From Lewinella sp. W8 (GTDB lineage Bacteria; Bacteroidota; Bacteroidia; Chitinophagales; Saprospiraceae), in assembly GCF_004375085.3 (NCBI RefSeq), contig NZ_SNAQ03000002.1, forward strand, positions 186,001-250,000: a DNA stretch of 64,000 bases. The letters are read 5' to 3'. This document shows, one piece after another, positions 1 to 9,519 of the stretch. Below the pieces are notes generated by a model. It saw only the letters and a list, made by a program, of their open reading frames with translations, made no database searches and was not told the DNA's origin. Numbering within the stretch: the stretch's first letter is position 1; each line of letters starts with the position of its first letter. The position numbers and the translations under genes are program-made.

Positions 1-90
1 GCTGATTGATGTGTTTGCCGCAAGTAACAACTACCCCCTGCTTTACGGTGCAGCGGGGAAGTCAGATTTACGTAATACCGAAAAATGAAA

Positions 91-116
91 AGGCCCGGGC
101 GCAAATGCCCGGGCCT
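91..116. terminator. GC-rich hairpin, terminator-like
   Basis: A perfect 10-bp stem (AGGCCCGGGC / GCCCGGGCCT) closes a 6-nt loop. On the minus strand it is followed by a T-rich tract (TTTCATTTTT), so it probably ends minus-strand transcription from the HTH-like gene to its right. It could also serve a plus-strand gene lying left of the window. The rest of bases 1-289 shows nothing I can assign. Confidence 0.5.
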
Positions 117-289
117 CGTTATACGACTGTGCTGTCCACAGCGTCTCTCATGAAAAATAAACCTAATCTTCATCAATTGGAATGCAAAATTGTTGCACTT
201 TTCCAATTGTGTACTGCAAATATATGGAGTTCTGTCGATATGTGCTAATGCAGATTTCGCAACAGGAACACATAATTTTTTATTGAATG

Positions 290-1309
290 TCAATAAAAAA
301 CCTTTTGTTTACCCTTCATCGCCGCGATTCGCAACTTCGCCTCCCCGATATTGTCACTCAGTCTTTTAAAATAAGTCTGGGTATGTTTATTTCCTGATTT
401 ACCGAGTGCGTCAGCACTTTCCACCAGGTTATTGAACCAGACCTTCGTCTGACGACAAACCTCCTGATCCATATTGACCAGGTAATTGGGATTCATGAAG
501 GTAGTAAATACGACGGACAGATCTGGCATGTTTACCAGAATAACGTTGTTGGTGTTCGCTAGTTCATTGTGGAATACGTTGAAATCCGGAGCCTCTTCGC
601 CGGCCGTTCCGCCCCGGGGGAAGCGTTTACCGACTCTGGCCATGTGTTCGAGATGCTCCACTACGTCCTCCAGCTCCCGGAACATTTGCCGGATCAGATC
701 ATCATCGTTCAGCATGCCGATCTGCACATTGTGTTCGATTTGTCGGAGGGTTACGTCCAGAATGCCGATCGACCATAATTCCTGGCCACCAAACTTGTAG
801 GAGCTGTCGACAATTCTGCTGGCAATGTCCATCACCCTTTGGTCGATCAGATCGGGATGAAACGGTTGATTACGCCACTTTTCAAAGTTCCAGGTCGTGA
901 TGCCGTAAACGTAAGTTTTAAATTTCAGCAAAGTCGGCATCATAAACTCGTAGAACAGTGGCAACTCCGGAGTCGCGTAGTCGATGCTTACGTTCGGAAC
1001 ATTAACGAACATTTTTATCTGCTCCTCGAGAGTTTCGTAATATTCCAGCTCAGTCCTGATCGGTACAAAATTGTGACTGTGCACAAAAGTGGGCGAGTTA
1101 TCCACCCTTCCCTGGTCGAGTGGAAGGTTGAACTTTTCGGCCAGCAGAATTAGCTCATTGGCCGTCAGGGCCGTATCCCCCCGTAACCGGCGGTAAATCG
1201 CGTCCTTGCTTAGTCGTAGTACCCTTTCCAATTCGGTTACCAGGGTCCCCTTCTTTTCAAAGCGGTCCAGTAAGCGATCAAAAAACACCTTCTGAAAATC
1301 CTTGTGCAT
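290..1309 (-). CDS. HTH (XRE-like) domain protein, function unknown
   Basis: A 339-aa protein with a predicted helix-turn-helix near residues 20-65. The run LVTELERVLRLSKDAIYRRL followed by ALTANELILLAEKF resembles Cro/XRE-type DNA-binding domains. The rest is an all-alpha-looking region of about 270 residues with no motif I recognise and no membrane segment, so it may be a regulator with a C-terminal sensing domain. Bacteroidota genomes carry many proteins of this shape. It starts with ATG, has no close neighbour on its strand, and faces away from the DNA polymerase gene across a 582-nt gap. Its target is not evident. Confidence 0.6.
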   Translation of the reverse strand: MHKDFQKVFFDRLLDRFEKKGTLVTELERVLRLSKDAIYRRLRGDTALTANELILLAEKFNLPLDQGRVDNSPTFVHSHNFVPIRTELEYYETLEEQIKMFVNVPNVSIDYATPELPLFYEFMMPTLLKFKTYVYGITTWNFEKWRNQPFHPDLIDQRVMDIASRIVDSSYKFGGQELWSIGILDVTLRQIEHNVQIGMLNDDDLIRQMFRELEDVVEHLEHMARVGKRFPRGGTAGEEAPDFNVFHNELANTNNVILVNMPDLSVVFTTFMNPNYLVNMDQEVCRQTKVWFNNLVESADALGKSGNKHTQTYFKRLSDNIGEAKLRIAAMKGKQKVFY

Positions 1310-1891
1310 CGTTTAGAGAAATTGGGATGATATGCGTCTTGCGGGGATTTAGCAGCACAGACAAAAAATGTTATAACAAGAAATAAGACGAGGGACGTCG
1401 CTCGAGGAGTAATAAAATTTCCTTAAAGCGCATCCAGGTTTACTTTTCTTGAGACGATGCGGATACCCAATACATAGCTCATCAATTAAAACTGAGGGAT
1501 TGTTGTATGAGCTTATTCAAAGCCCGGTTAAGATAGATTAGTGGTCAAAAACAAAAAACATATTTTTATTCAAAAAACAAAAATTTGTTTTAAAAATAAA
1601 AGCCACATTACTTTGCATTTAGATATTTAAGGGTGCGCGTGATCACCCCCTACGTATGACAAACTTGCGGATTGTGAACCAGCTTTCTGACTAAACAACT
1701 GTCCCTCAAATATTTGCGGACTCTCCTTCTTTCTTTCAGGTTTTTGAGGTCAAATCACCCGGTGCTCTTTTAACCACCAGACAAATTTTGCTACACATGT
1801 ATCTATCGTTAAAAGTTTCTGACCATTTCTTGTCCGCCACCGGCCTCTCCCTTGTTTTCCGGGACCGCTTTCACGTTTAAAGGCCAGCACT
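1310..1891. other. 582-nt intergenic region between divergent genes
   Basis: No convincing gene or RNA is visible. The middle (about 1540-1620) is strongly A+T-rich with A and T runs and holds the putative promoter listed separately. The remainder is ordinary sequence with no recognised repeat. Confidence 0.5.
1584..1615 (+). promoter_or_regulatory. Bacteroidota-type promoter candidate
   Basis: A -33-like TTTG (1584-1587) is followed after 20 nt by TTACTTTG (1608-1615), one mismatch from the Bacteroidota -7 consensus TAnnTTTG. It lies in the most A+T-rich part of the spacer. If used, transcription would start near 1622 and leave a leader of about 270 nt before the polymerase gene. This is an inference from sequence only. 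Confidence 0.4.
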
Positions 1892-4800
1892 TTGCATCTA
1901 AACTGCCATACCTGCTTTAGTGTTCGCTACGGTGTGCTGACGCCAGCAGCCCTCGTCGAAAAAGCTTCGGCCTGGGGGGTAAGTACCCTGGCCTTAACGG
2001 ACGCCAACAACACCAGTTGTGCCGGGGAGTTCGTGCGCCGTTGCCGGGAAGCGGGCATCAAGCCCATCCTCGGCATTTCCTTCTGGCGGGAGGGGCAGTG
2101 GCTTTATTCGGGCCTGGCCCGCAATGCCGAAGGCTGGCGGCAACTCTGCGCCTACCTGAGCCATCACTCGCTGGAGGAGCGCCCCTTACCGACCGTCCCG
2201 CCCCCCATGCAGGACGTCTGGATCATCTATCCGCGGCTCGCCAAACCCATCCGGGATTTCCGGGACAACGAGCTACTCGGTATTCGTCCCCAGCACGTCA
2301 ATCGGCTCTTCAGTCACGAACTAAGGCATCACCAGCATAAACTGGTGGTCTTAGCCCCCGTGGTGGGCATCACGGATGAAGACTACGAAAAGCACAAAAC
2401 TTTGCGGGCCATTGATCTGAACACCATTCACACCAAGCTCACCCCCCGCGATCTGGCCCAACGCGGCGACCGTCTCTTGCCTCCCGACACCCTCCGGCAA
2501 TTCTACAAATCGTACCCCGCCATCCTGCAAACCACCCAGCGCATCATCGATAGCTGCACGGCGGAACTGGAGGTGGGCCTTCAGGTCAACCGCCAAACCT
2601 TCACCGGTGATAAGCGGGGAGACTACGCCCTACTGGAAAAACTTGCCCTGGCGGGCGTTGCCCGCCGCTATCCCGCCGGGCCACGTTTCCAGCGGGCCCG
2701 CCTTCGCATCGGGCGCGAACTGGCCGTCATCAGAAAACAGGACTTCTGCTCCTACTTCCTCATCACCCACGACATCGTACGCTACGCCCGGGCGGCGGGC
2801 TACCAACACGTGGGCCGGGGCTCCGGTGCCAACTCCATCGTGGCCTACTGCATCGGCATCTCGGACGTCGACCCCCTCGAACTGGACCTCTACTTCGAAC
2901 GCTTCATCAATCCCTACCGGGTCAGTCCGCCGGATTTTGACATCGACTTCAGTTGGGACGAACGCGATGACGTTACCGACTACATTTTCAAGCGCTACGG
3001 CAGGGATCACACCGCCCAACTGGCCACTTACTCCACCTTCAAGGGAAGGGCGGCCCTGCGCGAAGTCGCCAAGGTATATGGATTGCCCAAAGCAGAAATC
3101 GACGCGCTGGTCCGCGACCCGCACGGACGGGCGGAAACGGACGAGAAGGCGGCAAAAGTCCTGCACATCGCCGTGGGCCTCCTGGGGCTACCCAACCACC
3201 TGAGCATCCACGCCGGAGGCATCATCATCACGGAAAAGCCGATCCATTACCATACGGCACAACGCCTCATGCCCAAGGGGTTTCCGGTGGCGCACTGTGA
3301 CATGTACCACGCCGAAGAGATGGGGCTGCACAAATACGACGTCCTCAGCCAACGCGGCCTCGGCCACCTCAAATCTGCCGTTGACCTGATTCGACAAAAC
3401 CAGGGCAAGGCCGTAGACATCCATGATTTTGACCGGATCAAATCCGACGACAAGGTGCGCAGCATGCTCAAGAGCGGTCGGGCCCTGGGGTGCTTTTACA
3501 TTGAGAGCCCCGCCATGCGGGGGCTGCTGACCAAGCTGGCCTGCGACAATTACGTTCACCTGGTGGCGGCCAGCAGCATCATTCGTCCGGGGGTGGCCAA
3601 GTCCGGGATGATGAAAGAATACATTCATCGCTATCATCACCCGCACAGCTTTGAATATCTCCATCCCGTATTCGCCGAGCATCTCGGAGAAACCTTCGGC
3701 ATTATGGTTTACCAGGAGGACGTGATGAAGATCGTCCATCATTTTGCCGGACTGGACCTGGACGAAAGCGACGTACTGCGCCGCATCATGAGCGGCAAAA
3801 AACACGACGGAGACACTTTCGAGAATTTGCGGAAGAAGTTTTTCGACGGCGCGCAGGTGCGGGGGCATTCCGAAAAACTGGCCAGGGAAGTATGGCGTCA
3901 GGTGGAGAGCTTTTCCGGCTACAGCTTCTGCAAAGCCCACTCGGCCAGCTTTGCCGTAGAGAGCTTTCAGAGTCTCTACCTCAAGGCCTACTACCCGCTC
4001 GAATTCATGGTGGCCGTCATCAATAACTTCGGGGGCTTCTACCGCACCGAATTCTACGTCCACGAGGCCCGCATGGCCGGCGGACGCATCCACCCACCCT
4101 GCGTTAACCACAGCCGCTACCTGACGGACATTCGCGGCCAGGACATCTACCTGGGATTCGTTCACGTCAAGGGGTTTTCCGAGCGACTGGCCCTGGCCAT
4201 CGCCCTGGAGCGGGAACAACACGGCGACTTCCGCTCCCTGGCCGACTTTTGCCGCCGCATCGAGGCGGACGGTCCCCAACTTGATCTTCTCATCCGTATC
4301 GGGGCACTACGTTTCACGGGGCGCAGCAAGTCCGAGCTTTTCTGGGAGAAGAACGCCGTCTTCAACCCCAAAGCCGAACGGGAATCCACGCCGGAACTGT
4401 TCACCCTCGAAGCTCCCCGGCAATACTTTCGCCTGGACCTCTCCCCCAATCACCGCAGCGGTCACCCGCTGACGGCCGAGGAAATCGACCAGGCCTTCGA
4501 CGAACTGGAGCTGCTGGGGTTTCCGCTCTGTTCCCCCTTCTTCCTCGTCGAGGGAGGAAACCCACCTTCGCCCGGAAACCCCTTACCGGATAATGAGGCC
4601 CGCTCCGTCATCTGGTCCGTCCCCGAGGGGCACAACCTCACCCTGCGGGCCTATTTTGTCTGCGACAAAGTCGTTCCCACCGTCAAGGAGGAACGGATGT
4701 GCTTCGGTTGCTGGCTCGACGAGACGGGGCACTACTTTGACACCGTCCACTTCCCCGATAGTCTGGCCCGTTTCCCCTTCCGCGGGCGGGGGGTCTACTG

Positions 4801-4903
4801 CATCACCGGGCGCGTCGCCCGGGAATTTGGCTTCCCCTCCCTGGAAGTCTACGGCATGGAGCGACTGCCCTACCTGGCGGACGAGCGGTTCGGGGAGAGT
4901 TAG
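1892..4903 (+). CDS. DNA polymerase III alpha subunit, short DnaE form
   Basis: A C-family replicative or translesion DNA polymerase of 1003 aa, shorter than the usual replicative DnaE of about 1150-1200 aa. The N-terminal PHP domain starts HLNCHTCFSVRYG (His2, His6) with LTDAN near residue 37. The palm carries GRGSGANS near residues 307-314 and the metal-binding PDFDIDF near 346-352. A finger/HhH region follows, and the last 150 residues may include an OB-like fold. The start is a TTG codon, chosen because the family normally begins M-x-L-N-C-H and no in-frame ATG lies just upstream. The size fits the DnaE2/ImuC-like polymerases of SOS mutagenesis, but no ImuA/ImuB or DinB partner is adjacent, so the sub-family is uncertain. 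Confidence 0.85.
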   Translation: MHLNCHTCFSVRYGVLTPAALVEKASAWGVSTLALTDANNTSCAGEFVRRCREAGIKPILGISFWREGQWLYSGLARNAEGWRQLCAYLSHHSLEERPLPTVPPPMQDVWIIYPRLAKPIRDFRDNELLGIRPQHVNRLFSHELRHHQHKLVVLAPVVGITDEDYEKHKTLRAIDLNTIHTKLTPRDLAQRGDRLLPPDTLRQFYKSYPAILQTTQRIIDSCTAELEVGLQVNRQTFTGDKRGDYALLEKLALAGVARRYPAGPRFQRARLRIGRELAVIRKQDFCSYFLITHDIVRYARAAGYQHVGRGSGANSIVAYCIGISDVDPLELDLYFERFINPYRVSPPDFDIDFSWDERDDVTDYIFKRYGRDHTAQLATYSTFKGRAALREVAKVYGLPKAEIDALVRDPHGRAETDEKAAKVLHIAVGLLGLPNHLSIHAGGIIITEKPIHYHTAQRLMPKGFPVAHCDMYHAEEMGLHKYDVLSQRGLGHLKSAVDLIRQNQGKAVDIHDFDRIKSDDKVRSMLKSGRALGCFYIESPAMRGLLTKLACDNYVHLVAASSIIRPGVAKSGMMKEYIHRYHHPHSFEYLHPVFAEHLGETFGIMVYQEDVMKIVHHFAGLDLDESDVLRRIMSGKKHDGDTFENLRKKFFDGAQVRGHSEKLAREVWRQVESFSGYSFCKAHSASFAVESFQSLYLKAYYPLEFMVAVINNFGGFYRTEFYVHEARMAGGRIHPPCVNHSRYLTDIRGQDIYLGFVHVKGFSERLALAIALEREQHGDFRSLADFCRRIEADGPQLDLLIRIGALRFTGRSKSELFWEKNAVFNPKAERESTPELFTLEAPRQYFRLDLSPNHRSGHPLTAEEIDQAFDELELLGFPLCSPFFLVEGGNPPSPGNPLPDNEARSVIWSVPEGHNLTLRAYFVCDKVVPTVKEERMCFGCWLDETGHYFDTVHFPDSLARFPFRGRGVYCITGRVAREFGFPSLEVYGMERLPYLADERFGES

Positions 4904-4952
4904 GAGGATTTAGGATCAAGGATTGAGGTTCAAGGATTCAGGATTTAGGATA
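4904..4952. repeat. Short AGGATT-type direct repeats
   Basis: Immediately after the polymerase stop codon, several degenerate copies of AGGATT (with T, C or G following) are strung together over about 50 nt. The tract is low-complexity, no hairpin is evident, and it has no clear function. Confidence 0.5.
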
Positions 4953-5083
4953 AGTTGATTGGCGACATCTTAAAGATTGAGCAAGATTGAGGTCTGATTA
5001 TTGGTCGTATCACGCTCCAGGTCATTGAGGTCAAAATCGACGATGAACCGGAGCTCATACTGTCCTTGTCTTCCGCAGCACCC

Positions 5084-5389
5084 TCATACCAGGTCAAAGG
5101 CCTGCCCCCACTTTACCGCTTCGACGACGGACCGAATGCCCAGCTGTCGCCAGATGTTGTTGCGGTGGGTACGGATGGTGTGGACGGAACGGTACAGGCG
5201 CGCGGCAATTTCCTCGTTGGTGAGGCCCTGGCAAATCAGGGCCAGAATCTCCAACTCCCGCCGGGAGAGGCGGGAAAAATTGCGGCGATTCGCCCGGGCA
5301 AAGCGCTGCAACTCCGTCAGGCGCCGCAGCGCCTGCGGAGAAACCATGACGTTGTCGGCAAGGGGGATGTGTTGATTGGGTTTGTTCAT
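5084..5389 (-). CDS. Orphan LuxR-type HTH protein
   Basis: A 101-aa protein made almost entirely of a LuxR/GerE-type DNA-binding domain. SRRELEILALICQGLTNEEI, ARLYRSVHTIRTHRNNIWRQ and LGIRSVVEAVKWG match the four-helix pattern, including the usual E-x-E/L-x-L opening and the S-x-x-T-V-x-x-H-like recognition helix. There is no receiver or sensor domain. I chose the ATG at 5389 over an upstream in-frame TTG at 5416. It lies 215 nt downstream of the LytTR regulator on the same strand and might be co-regulated with it. Its target is unknown. Confidence 0.7.
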   Translation of the reverse strand: MNKPNQHIPLADNVMVSPQALRRLTELQRFARANRRNFSRLSRRELEILALICQGLTNEEIAARLYRSVHTIRTHRNNIWRQLGIRSVVEAVKWGQAFDLV

Positions 5390-5429
5390 CGGTTTAGTTC
5401 TGGACCATTCGGGCAATGCCGTTCCTGAT

Positions 5430-5445
5430 CCCGGTAAGAACCGGG
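5430..5445. terminator. Small hairpin downstream of the LytTR gene
   Basis: A perfect 6-bp stem CCCGGT / ACCGGG closes an AAGA tetraloop between the LytTR regulator and the orphan LuxR-type gene. There is no T tract on either strand, so terminator function is only a guess. Confidence 0.3.
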
Positions 5446-5604
5446 AAGCCAGTTGACAATCGACGTTGCCGCAAATTGCTTTAGTAGATATTGATTACGG
5501 TAGCTAAACTAGTCCGCCCGCACTAGCCAAAAATCAGCATCGCACCTACCCCCATGATCATCGCACGAAAACACCAAATGATCGCGTAAGGAAAGGGGAA
5601 AGAT

Positions 5605-6357
5605 TCAGAGCGTCTCCATCACCCTACGAACCCGCCGGGCACTTTGGGCGGTAATCGCTACCTCCGTGCCGTCTTCTATTTCCAGTACCGGGCCGGGCTT
5701 GATGGACCGCACCCGCTTCAGGTTGACCAGATTGGACTTGTGGACCAACATGAACTCCGGGTAGGGCTCAAACTGCTCGTCGTACCGTCGGAGGCGGTCC
5801 GATTTGTGAATCTTGCGGCCGTCGGCACAATGAAAAGTGACCAAACCATCGGCCGTACTGATGCGGAGAATATCGTCGATGGCCAGAAAGAAGATTCCTT
5901 CGCTGGTGGACACGGTAAGTCGGGTCGGAAGCTTTTGCTGTTGAAAATTGGCCATAGCCTCCTCCAAATCCGCCAGGCGCTCCTGGGCGTTTCGCTGAGA
6001 AAAACGTCGTTTTGCGCGAACGATGGCTTCGAACAAATCCTGGGACTTGATGGGCTTATCCAGGTAATCAAGGGCTTCGAACCGCAGGGCCAACTGTCCG
6101 TACTGATTGTGGCCGGAAATAAAGATGATCAGGTATTTACCCGAATCGATTTGTTGCAGGATGTCAAAACTGGTTCTCCCGTTTTCTAACTCAATATCCA
6201 GGAGGAGCAGATCAGGCTGCTCTTGCTCAATCAGGGCTACTCCCGAATCGACGGAAACTGCGGTACCCACCAAATCCAGGTCCGCATCAATTTCCCGCAA
6301 CATAAACTGCAGGAGGCGATGCATTTTTATGTCGTCATCAATCGCTACTGCTCTCAT
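5605..6357 (-). CDS. LytTR-family response regulator
   Basis: A 250-aa two-component response regulator. The receiver domain (about residues 1-120) has the acidic pocket DDD at 7-9, the phospho-acceptor Asp54 in LLLLDIE, the switch Ser in FISGH, and the conserved Lys in LDKPIK. The LytTR DNA-binding domain occupies about residues 145-247 (EGIFFLAIDDILRI, MLVHKSNLVNLKRV). The gene starts inside the 3' end of the upstream histidine kinase gene with a 20-nt overlap, so the two are almost certainly co-translated partners. LytTR proteins bind imperfect direct repeats upstream of their targets. The targets here are not visible, but the DyP peroxidase upstream in the same direction is a candidate. 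Confidence 0.93.
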   Translation of the reverse strand: MRAVAIDDDIKMHRLLQFMLREIDADLDLVGTAVSVDSGVALIEQEQPDLLLLDIELENGRTSFDILQQIDSGKYLIIFISGHNQYGQLALRFEALDYLDKPIKSQDLFEAIVRAKRRFSQRNAQERLADLEEAMANFQQQKLPTRLTVSTSEGIFFLAIDDILRISTADGLVTFHCADGRKIHKSDRLRRYDEQFEPYPEFMLVHKSNLVNLKRVRSIKPGPVLEIEDGTEVAITAQSARRVRRVMETL

Positions 6358-9300
6358 AGTCCTCTGGGTAAATCAGAGGTAAATATAGTACGATCCTCGT
6401 GCCGGAGGAGCGGCCATCCTGATCCTTCAGGTCGATGATCTCGTAGCGAGCGTCCCCCGGAGTTCTTTCGGGAAGCGCCCGAATGCGTTCGTTCAAGAGG
6501 GCTAATCGTTGGCGCGTAATGTCCATCGCCATGGATTTGTGTTTGCGGTCTCCCCCCCGGGCGTTAGTCCGCCCAACACCATCATCTTCGACGGTAGCCA
6601 CTATTTCTTCACGGTCTTCATCAATTCGAAAAGAAAGCACAATGGTACCGCCTTCCTCCCGGTGACCGATGCCGTGCCAAATCGCATTCTCCACGAAGGG
6701 TTGCAGGATCATTGTCGGTATCCAGGTCGAGATTGTATCGACCTCATCGTCAATGGCAATATGGTATTTCAGTTGCTCCCCTACCCGCATCCGCTCCGCC
6801 TCAATGTACTTCTCGAGCATATCCACCTCCCGGTCCAGGCGGGTAAGTGGCTGGGTGGACCGGTGCAGAATATCCCGAATGAGCTCCGCGAACATCACCA
6901 GGTAGTCGTGGGCCCGTAGGGGTTCCTCCCCAATGATGTAGTCATCAATCGAGTTCAGGCTATTGAAAATAAAGTGGGGGTTCATTTGTAGCCGAAGGAT
7001 GGAAGTTTCGGTTTCGGCGGCGTGGGCTTCGGCTTTGGCTTTGTCTAATTCCGCCAGTTCAACTTCCCGGAGTTTCAGGTATCGGTAGCGTAGGACACCA
7101 CCAATTGTGCCAAGGATTGTGATAGCATAAAGAACGTACGCCCACCAGGTTCGGTACCAGGGGGGAAGAACCTCTATCCTTAATTCTCTTGGCCCCGCCC
7201 ACGCATAATCTGAATTGGTTGCCCAAATAGAAATATCGTACCCCCCTTCCCTTAAGGCCGTAAGGCTCAAAGTGGAGTTGGTTGATGGGGGTAAAAATTC
7301 TACTCTATCTGGCCCACTAATTCGATACCTGAAGAGACAAGATTTTGGATCGCTGTATTCGAGGGGGGAAGTCTGAATTTCAATTGTATTATGTGTATAG
7401 GGCACTTTAAGTTGCCGAATAAAGCTAACGTTCAGCGTTGTATCAACACAATAGTTCCTAGCATCAAATTCACCGTTGTTTATCTCAATGCCCGTAATGA
7501 CCGGACTAGCTTTAGCGATTCCATTATTGACAAACTCCGGGGAAATGACCGTAATTCCATCTGTACCTCCGAAAAAAGCCTTTGACCGATCAGGAATATG
7601 GTGGGCTGATCGAAATATATATTCCCCGCCCAACAATCCGTCCGACAGGCTATAGACCTGTGAGGAGCCGTTATTTATATTATAGGTTAAAACCCCCGAA
7701 GCCGTCGACATTATCAGTTCCTCTCCAACCGCTGCTATTCCGTGAATAACGACCGATGCCTCCGCTAATGGAATATTAAACAACTTATGGCCTCTTTTGA
7801 AATCTACATCAAGCTTGAACAAGCCACCGTGGGAGCCTAACCAGAAAGTACTATCATCCTGGGGGAAAATACCCGTTAGATAGGGTATACCCAACAGGGT
7901 AGTATCCACGAACAATTGATTATTGCTGGCTTCCACTCGTATAATATGAAAGCTATCTTTCAGGGTCGTCACTAATAAAACATCCCCCTTCATTTTCATA
8001 ATTCTTGGCCGAACAAGACTGGTTGAATCCCAAAAACAACTCGTTCGGTCCTTAGAAATACGTAGTATCCCTTTTCGATTTGTGGCGGCCAATATTTCTC
8101 CGCTCGGCAGACTTACAAGGTCATTGTATCCAGGATATTGCATCCCATCATAAGGAAGCACGAATTCTCGAAAAGCAGAATCACCTTTTGATTTTTTGAA
8201 CAGATACTTTAGCGTCCCAACCCAAACTGTTCCTTCATTATCTATGTGCAAGCTCTTTATTTGCTCCAGTTCCTGCCCAGAAATATTAATCTCGTAGGAA
8301 ATTGTGTCTTTGGGAGAACACATAAGTACAGAATTAAGTCCTGCAATCCACAAAACTCCATTCTCTTCGTCACTACTGATCCGTACAACATCACGCTCTT
8401 TGCCAATGATTGGTGAAATTGTCGAAAATTTAGGTGCATCTAAGCCCACAAAATATACACCATCGTTCTTTGCCGACACCCATAATACATTATCCTGACC
8501 AAGATAAAGCTTTACCAAATTCGTGATAAATGGTTTGATTTCTCCGGCTACGTTTGTCAACATTGGCCCTCGTATAATTCTGTCATCTAAATCAAAAAAA
8601 TAAATACCCTCCGTAGCTGTTCCAATTACATACTCTCCCTCTGCTCGTTTAACTAAAGCCTCCACATAAACCCCTTTTCCAGACTTCCCCTTCCAGATTG
8701 CTTCCCAATATCCGGTATCAAGTGTCAGTATGAACAAACCAGTTTTTGTCCCAACGAGAACTTTACCACCATTCAGGTAAGCCGTAGTTCGGACACTGGA
8801 ACTATCTGGTGAAAAATACCTTTTCACTGCACTTTCCCTGCGATAGATAGAATAAACAGAAACGTCAAAATAGGATTCTCCAAAAAAATTGCGCATTAGA
8901 ACGTAACCACCATCCTCCTTCGGGTCCATTACGTCGCGAACACCCACATGAATATCATCCACGTGAACAAGCGACGAATCTACGCCTGGCCGGAAAGAAA
9001 ATAAATGTCTACCTCCGCTAACAAATATTACGCCCTTAGTAGAATCAACGTAGTTCCACCAGTAGGTGTCGTTTGCCCTAATGCCGTTAGGCATCTGTCC
9101 CCGATAATGGTGAAACCTGTCGCGAAGAACATCATATTTAGTCAGGGAAACATCATTAGTAAACCACATCCCTTTACCAGGAATCTGACCAAACGCACTT
9201 TGGGACGCTTGTTCATTTAACAAACCGTATTGTCCATTGTCACCCGGGTGATATTGCTTGACACGATGTCCATCAAAGCGATTTAAACCAACGATTGAGG

Positions 9301-9481
9301 AGATCCAGACATAACCGATTGAATCGCGAAAAATATGGTGGTTGTATTGCGAGCTGGTAAGTCCATCTCTGGCCGTAAGGTGATGAAAGGTGTATACGGC
9401 CTCCCCATTGGCTTGGCACAGCAGTTGAATATTCGACGCGAATATCATTAGGAACGTTATGCAAAACCACTTATACGACAT
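6338..9481 (-). CDS. Propeller-type LytS-like sensor histidine kinase
   Basis: A 1047-aa membrane sensor kinase. A signal peptide at residues 1-25 leads a large periplasmic region with two-component-regulator beta-propeller repeats (for example DGLTSSQYNHHIFRDSIGYV and NEGTVWVGTLKYLF) to about residue 680, then a Y_Y_Y-type domain, one membrane helix near 770-795 (WWAYVLYAITILGTIGGVL), and a LytS-type kinase core. The phospho-acceptor is His836 in NPHFIFN, and the ATPase has QPFVENAIWHG and DDGVG motifs. It overlaps the LytTR regulator by 20 nt. It lies only 38 nt downstream of the DyP peroxidase gene with no visible terminator, so the set may be one transcript. The propeller part is richer in A+T than the kinase core. 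Confidence 0.93.
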   Translation of the reverse strand: MSYKWFCITFLMIFASNIQLLCQANGEAVYTFHHLTARDGLTSSQYNHHIFRDSIGYVWISSIVGLNRFDGHRVKQYHPGDNGQYGLLNEQASQSAFGQIPGKGMWFTNDVSLTKYDVLRDRFHHYRGQMPNGIRANDTYWWNYVDSTKGVIFVSGGRHLFSFRPGVDSSLVHVDDIHVGVRDVMDPKEDGGYVLMRNFFGESYFDVSVYSIYRRESAVKRYFSPDSSSVRTTAYLNGGKVLVGTKTGLFILTLDTGYWEAIWKGKSGKGVYVEALVKRAEGEYVIGTATEGIYFFDLDDRIIRGPMLTNVAGEIKPFITNLVKLYLGQDNVLWVSAKNDGVYFVGLDAPKFSTISPIIGKERDVVRISSDEENGVLWIAGLNSVLMCSPKDTISYEINISGQELEQIKSLHIDNEGTVWVGTLKYLFKKSKGDSAFREFVLPYDGMQYPGYNDLVSLPSGEILAATNRKGILRISKDRTSCFWDSTSLVRPRIMKMKGDVLLVTTLKDSFHIIRVEASNNQLFVDTTLLGIPYLTGIFPQDDSTFWLGSHGGLFKLDVDFKRGHKLFNIPLAEASVVIHGIAAVGEELIMSTASGVLTYNINNGSSQVYSLSDGLLGGEYIFRSAHHIPDRSKAFFGGTDGITVISPEFVNNGIAKASPVITGIEINNGEFDARNYCVDTTLNVSFIRQLKVPYTHNTIEIQTSPLEYSDPKSCLFRYRISGPDRVEFLPPSTNSTLSLTALREGGYDISIWATNSDYAWAGPRELRIEVLPPWYRTWWAYVLYAITILGTIGGVLRYRYLKLREVELAELDKAKAEAHAAETETSILRLQMNPHFIFNSLNSIDDYIIGEEPLRAHDYLVMFAELIRDILHRSTQPLTRLDREVDMLEKYIEAERMRVGEQLKYHIAIDDEVDTISTWIPTMILQPFVENAIWHGIGHREEGGTIVLSFRIDEDREEIVATVEDDGVGRTNARGGDRKHKSMAMDITRQRLALLNERIRALPERTPGDARYEIIDLKDQDGRSSGTRIVLYLPLIYPEDYESSSD

Positions 9482-9519
9482 TACATGAATCTAGACTTCC
9501 CACAAGGCTTATACTACAG

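Noticed and set aside
6-248. An 80-codon plus-strand open frame at the left edge
   Set aside because: It runs through a terminator hairpin, has no domain-like features and no promoter, and looks like chance.
3188-4279. A 363-codon minus-strand open frame inside the DNA polymerase gene
   Set aside because: It is antisense to a well-conserved enzyme in high-GC DNA; no protein-like motif is seen.
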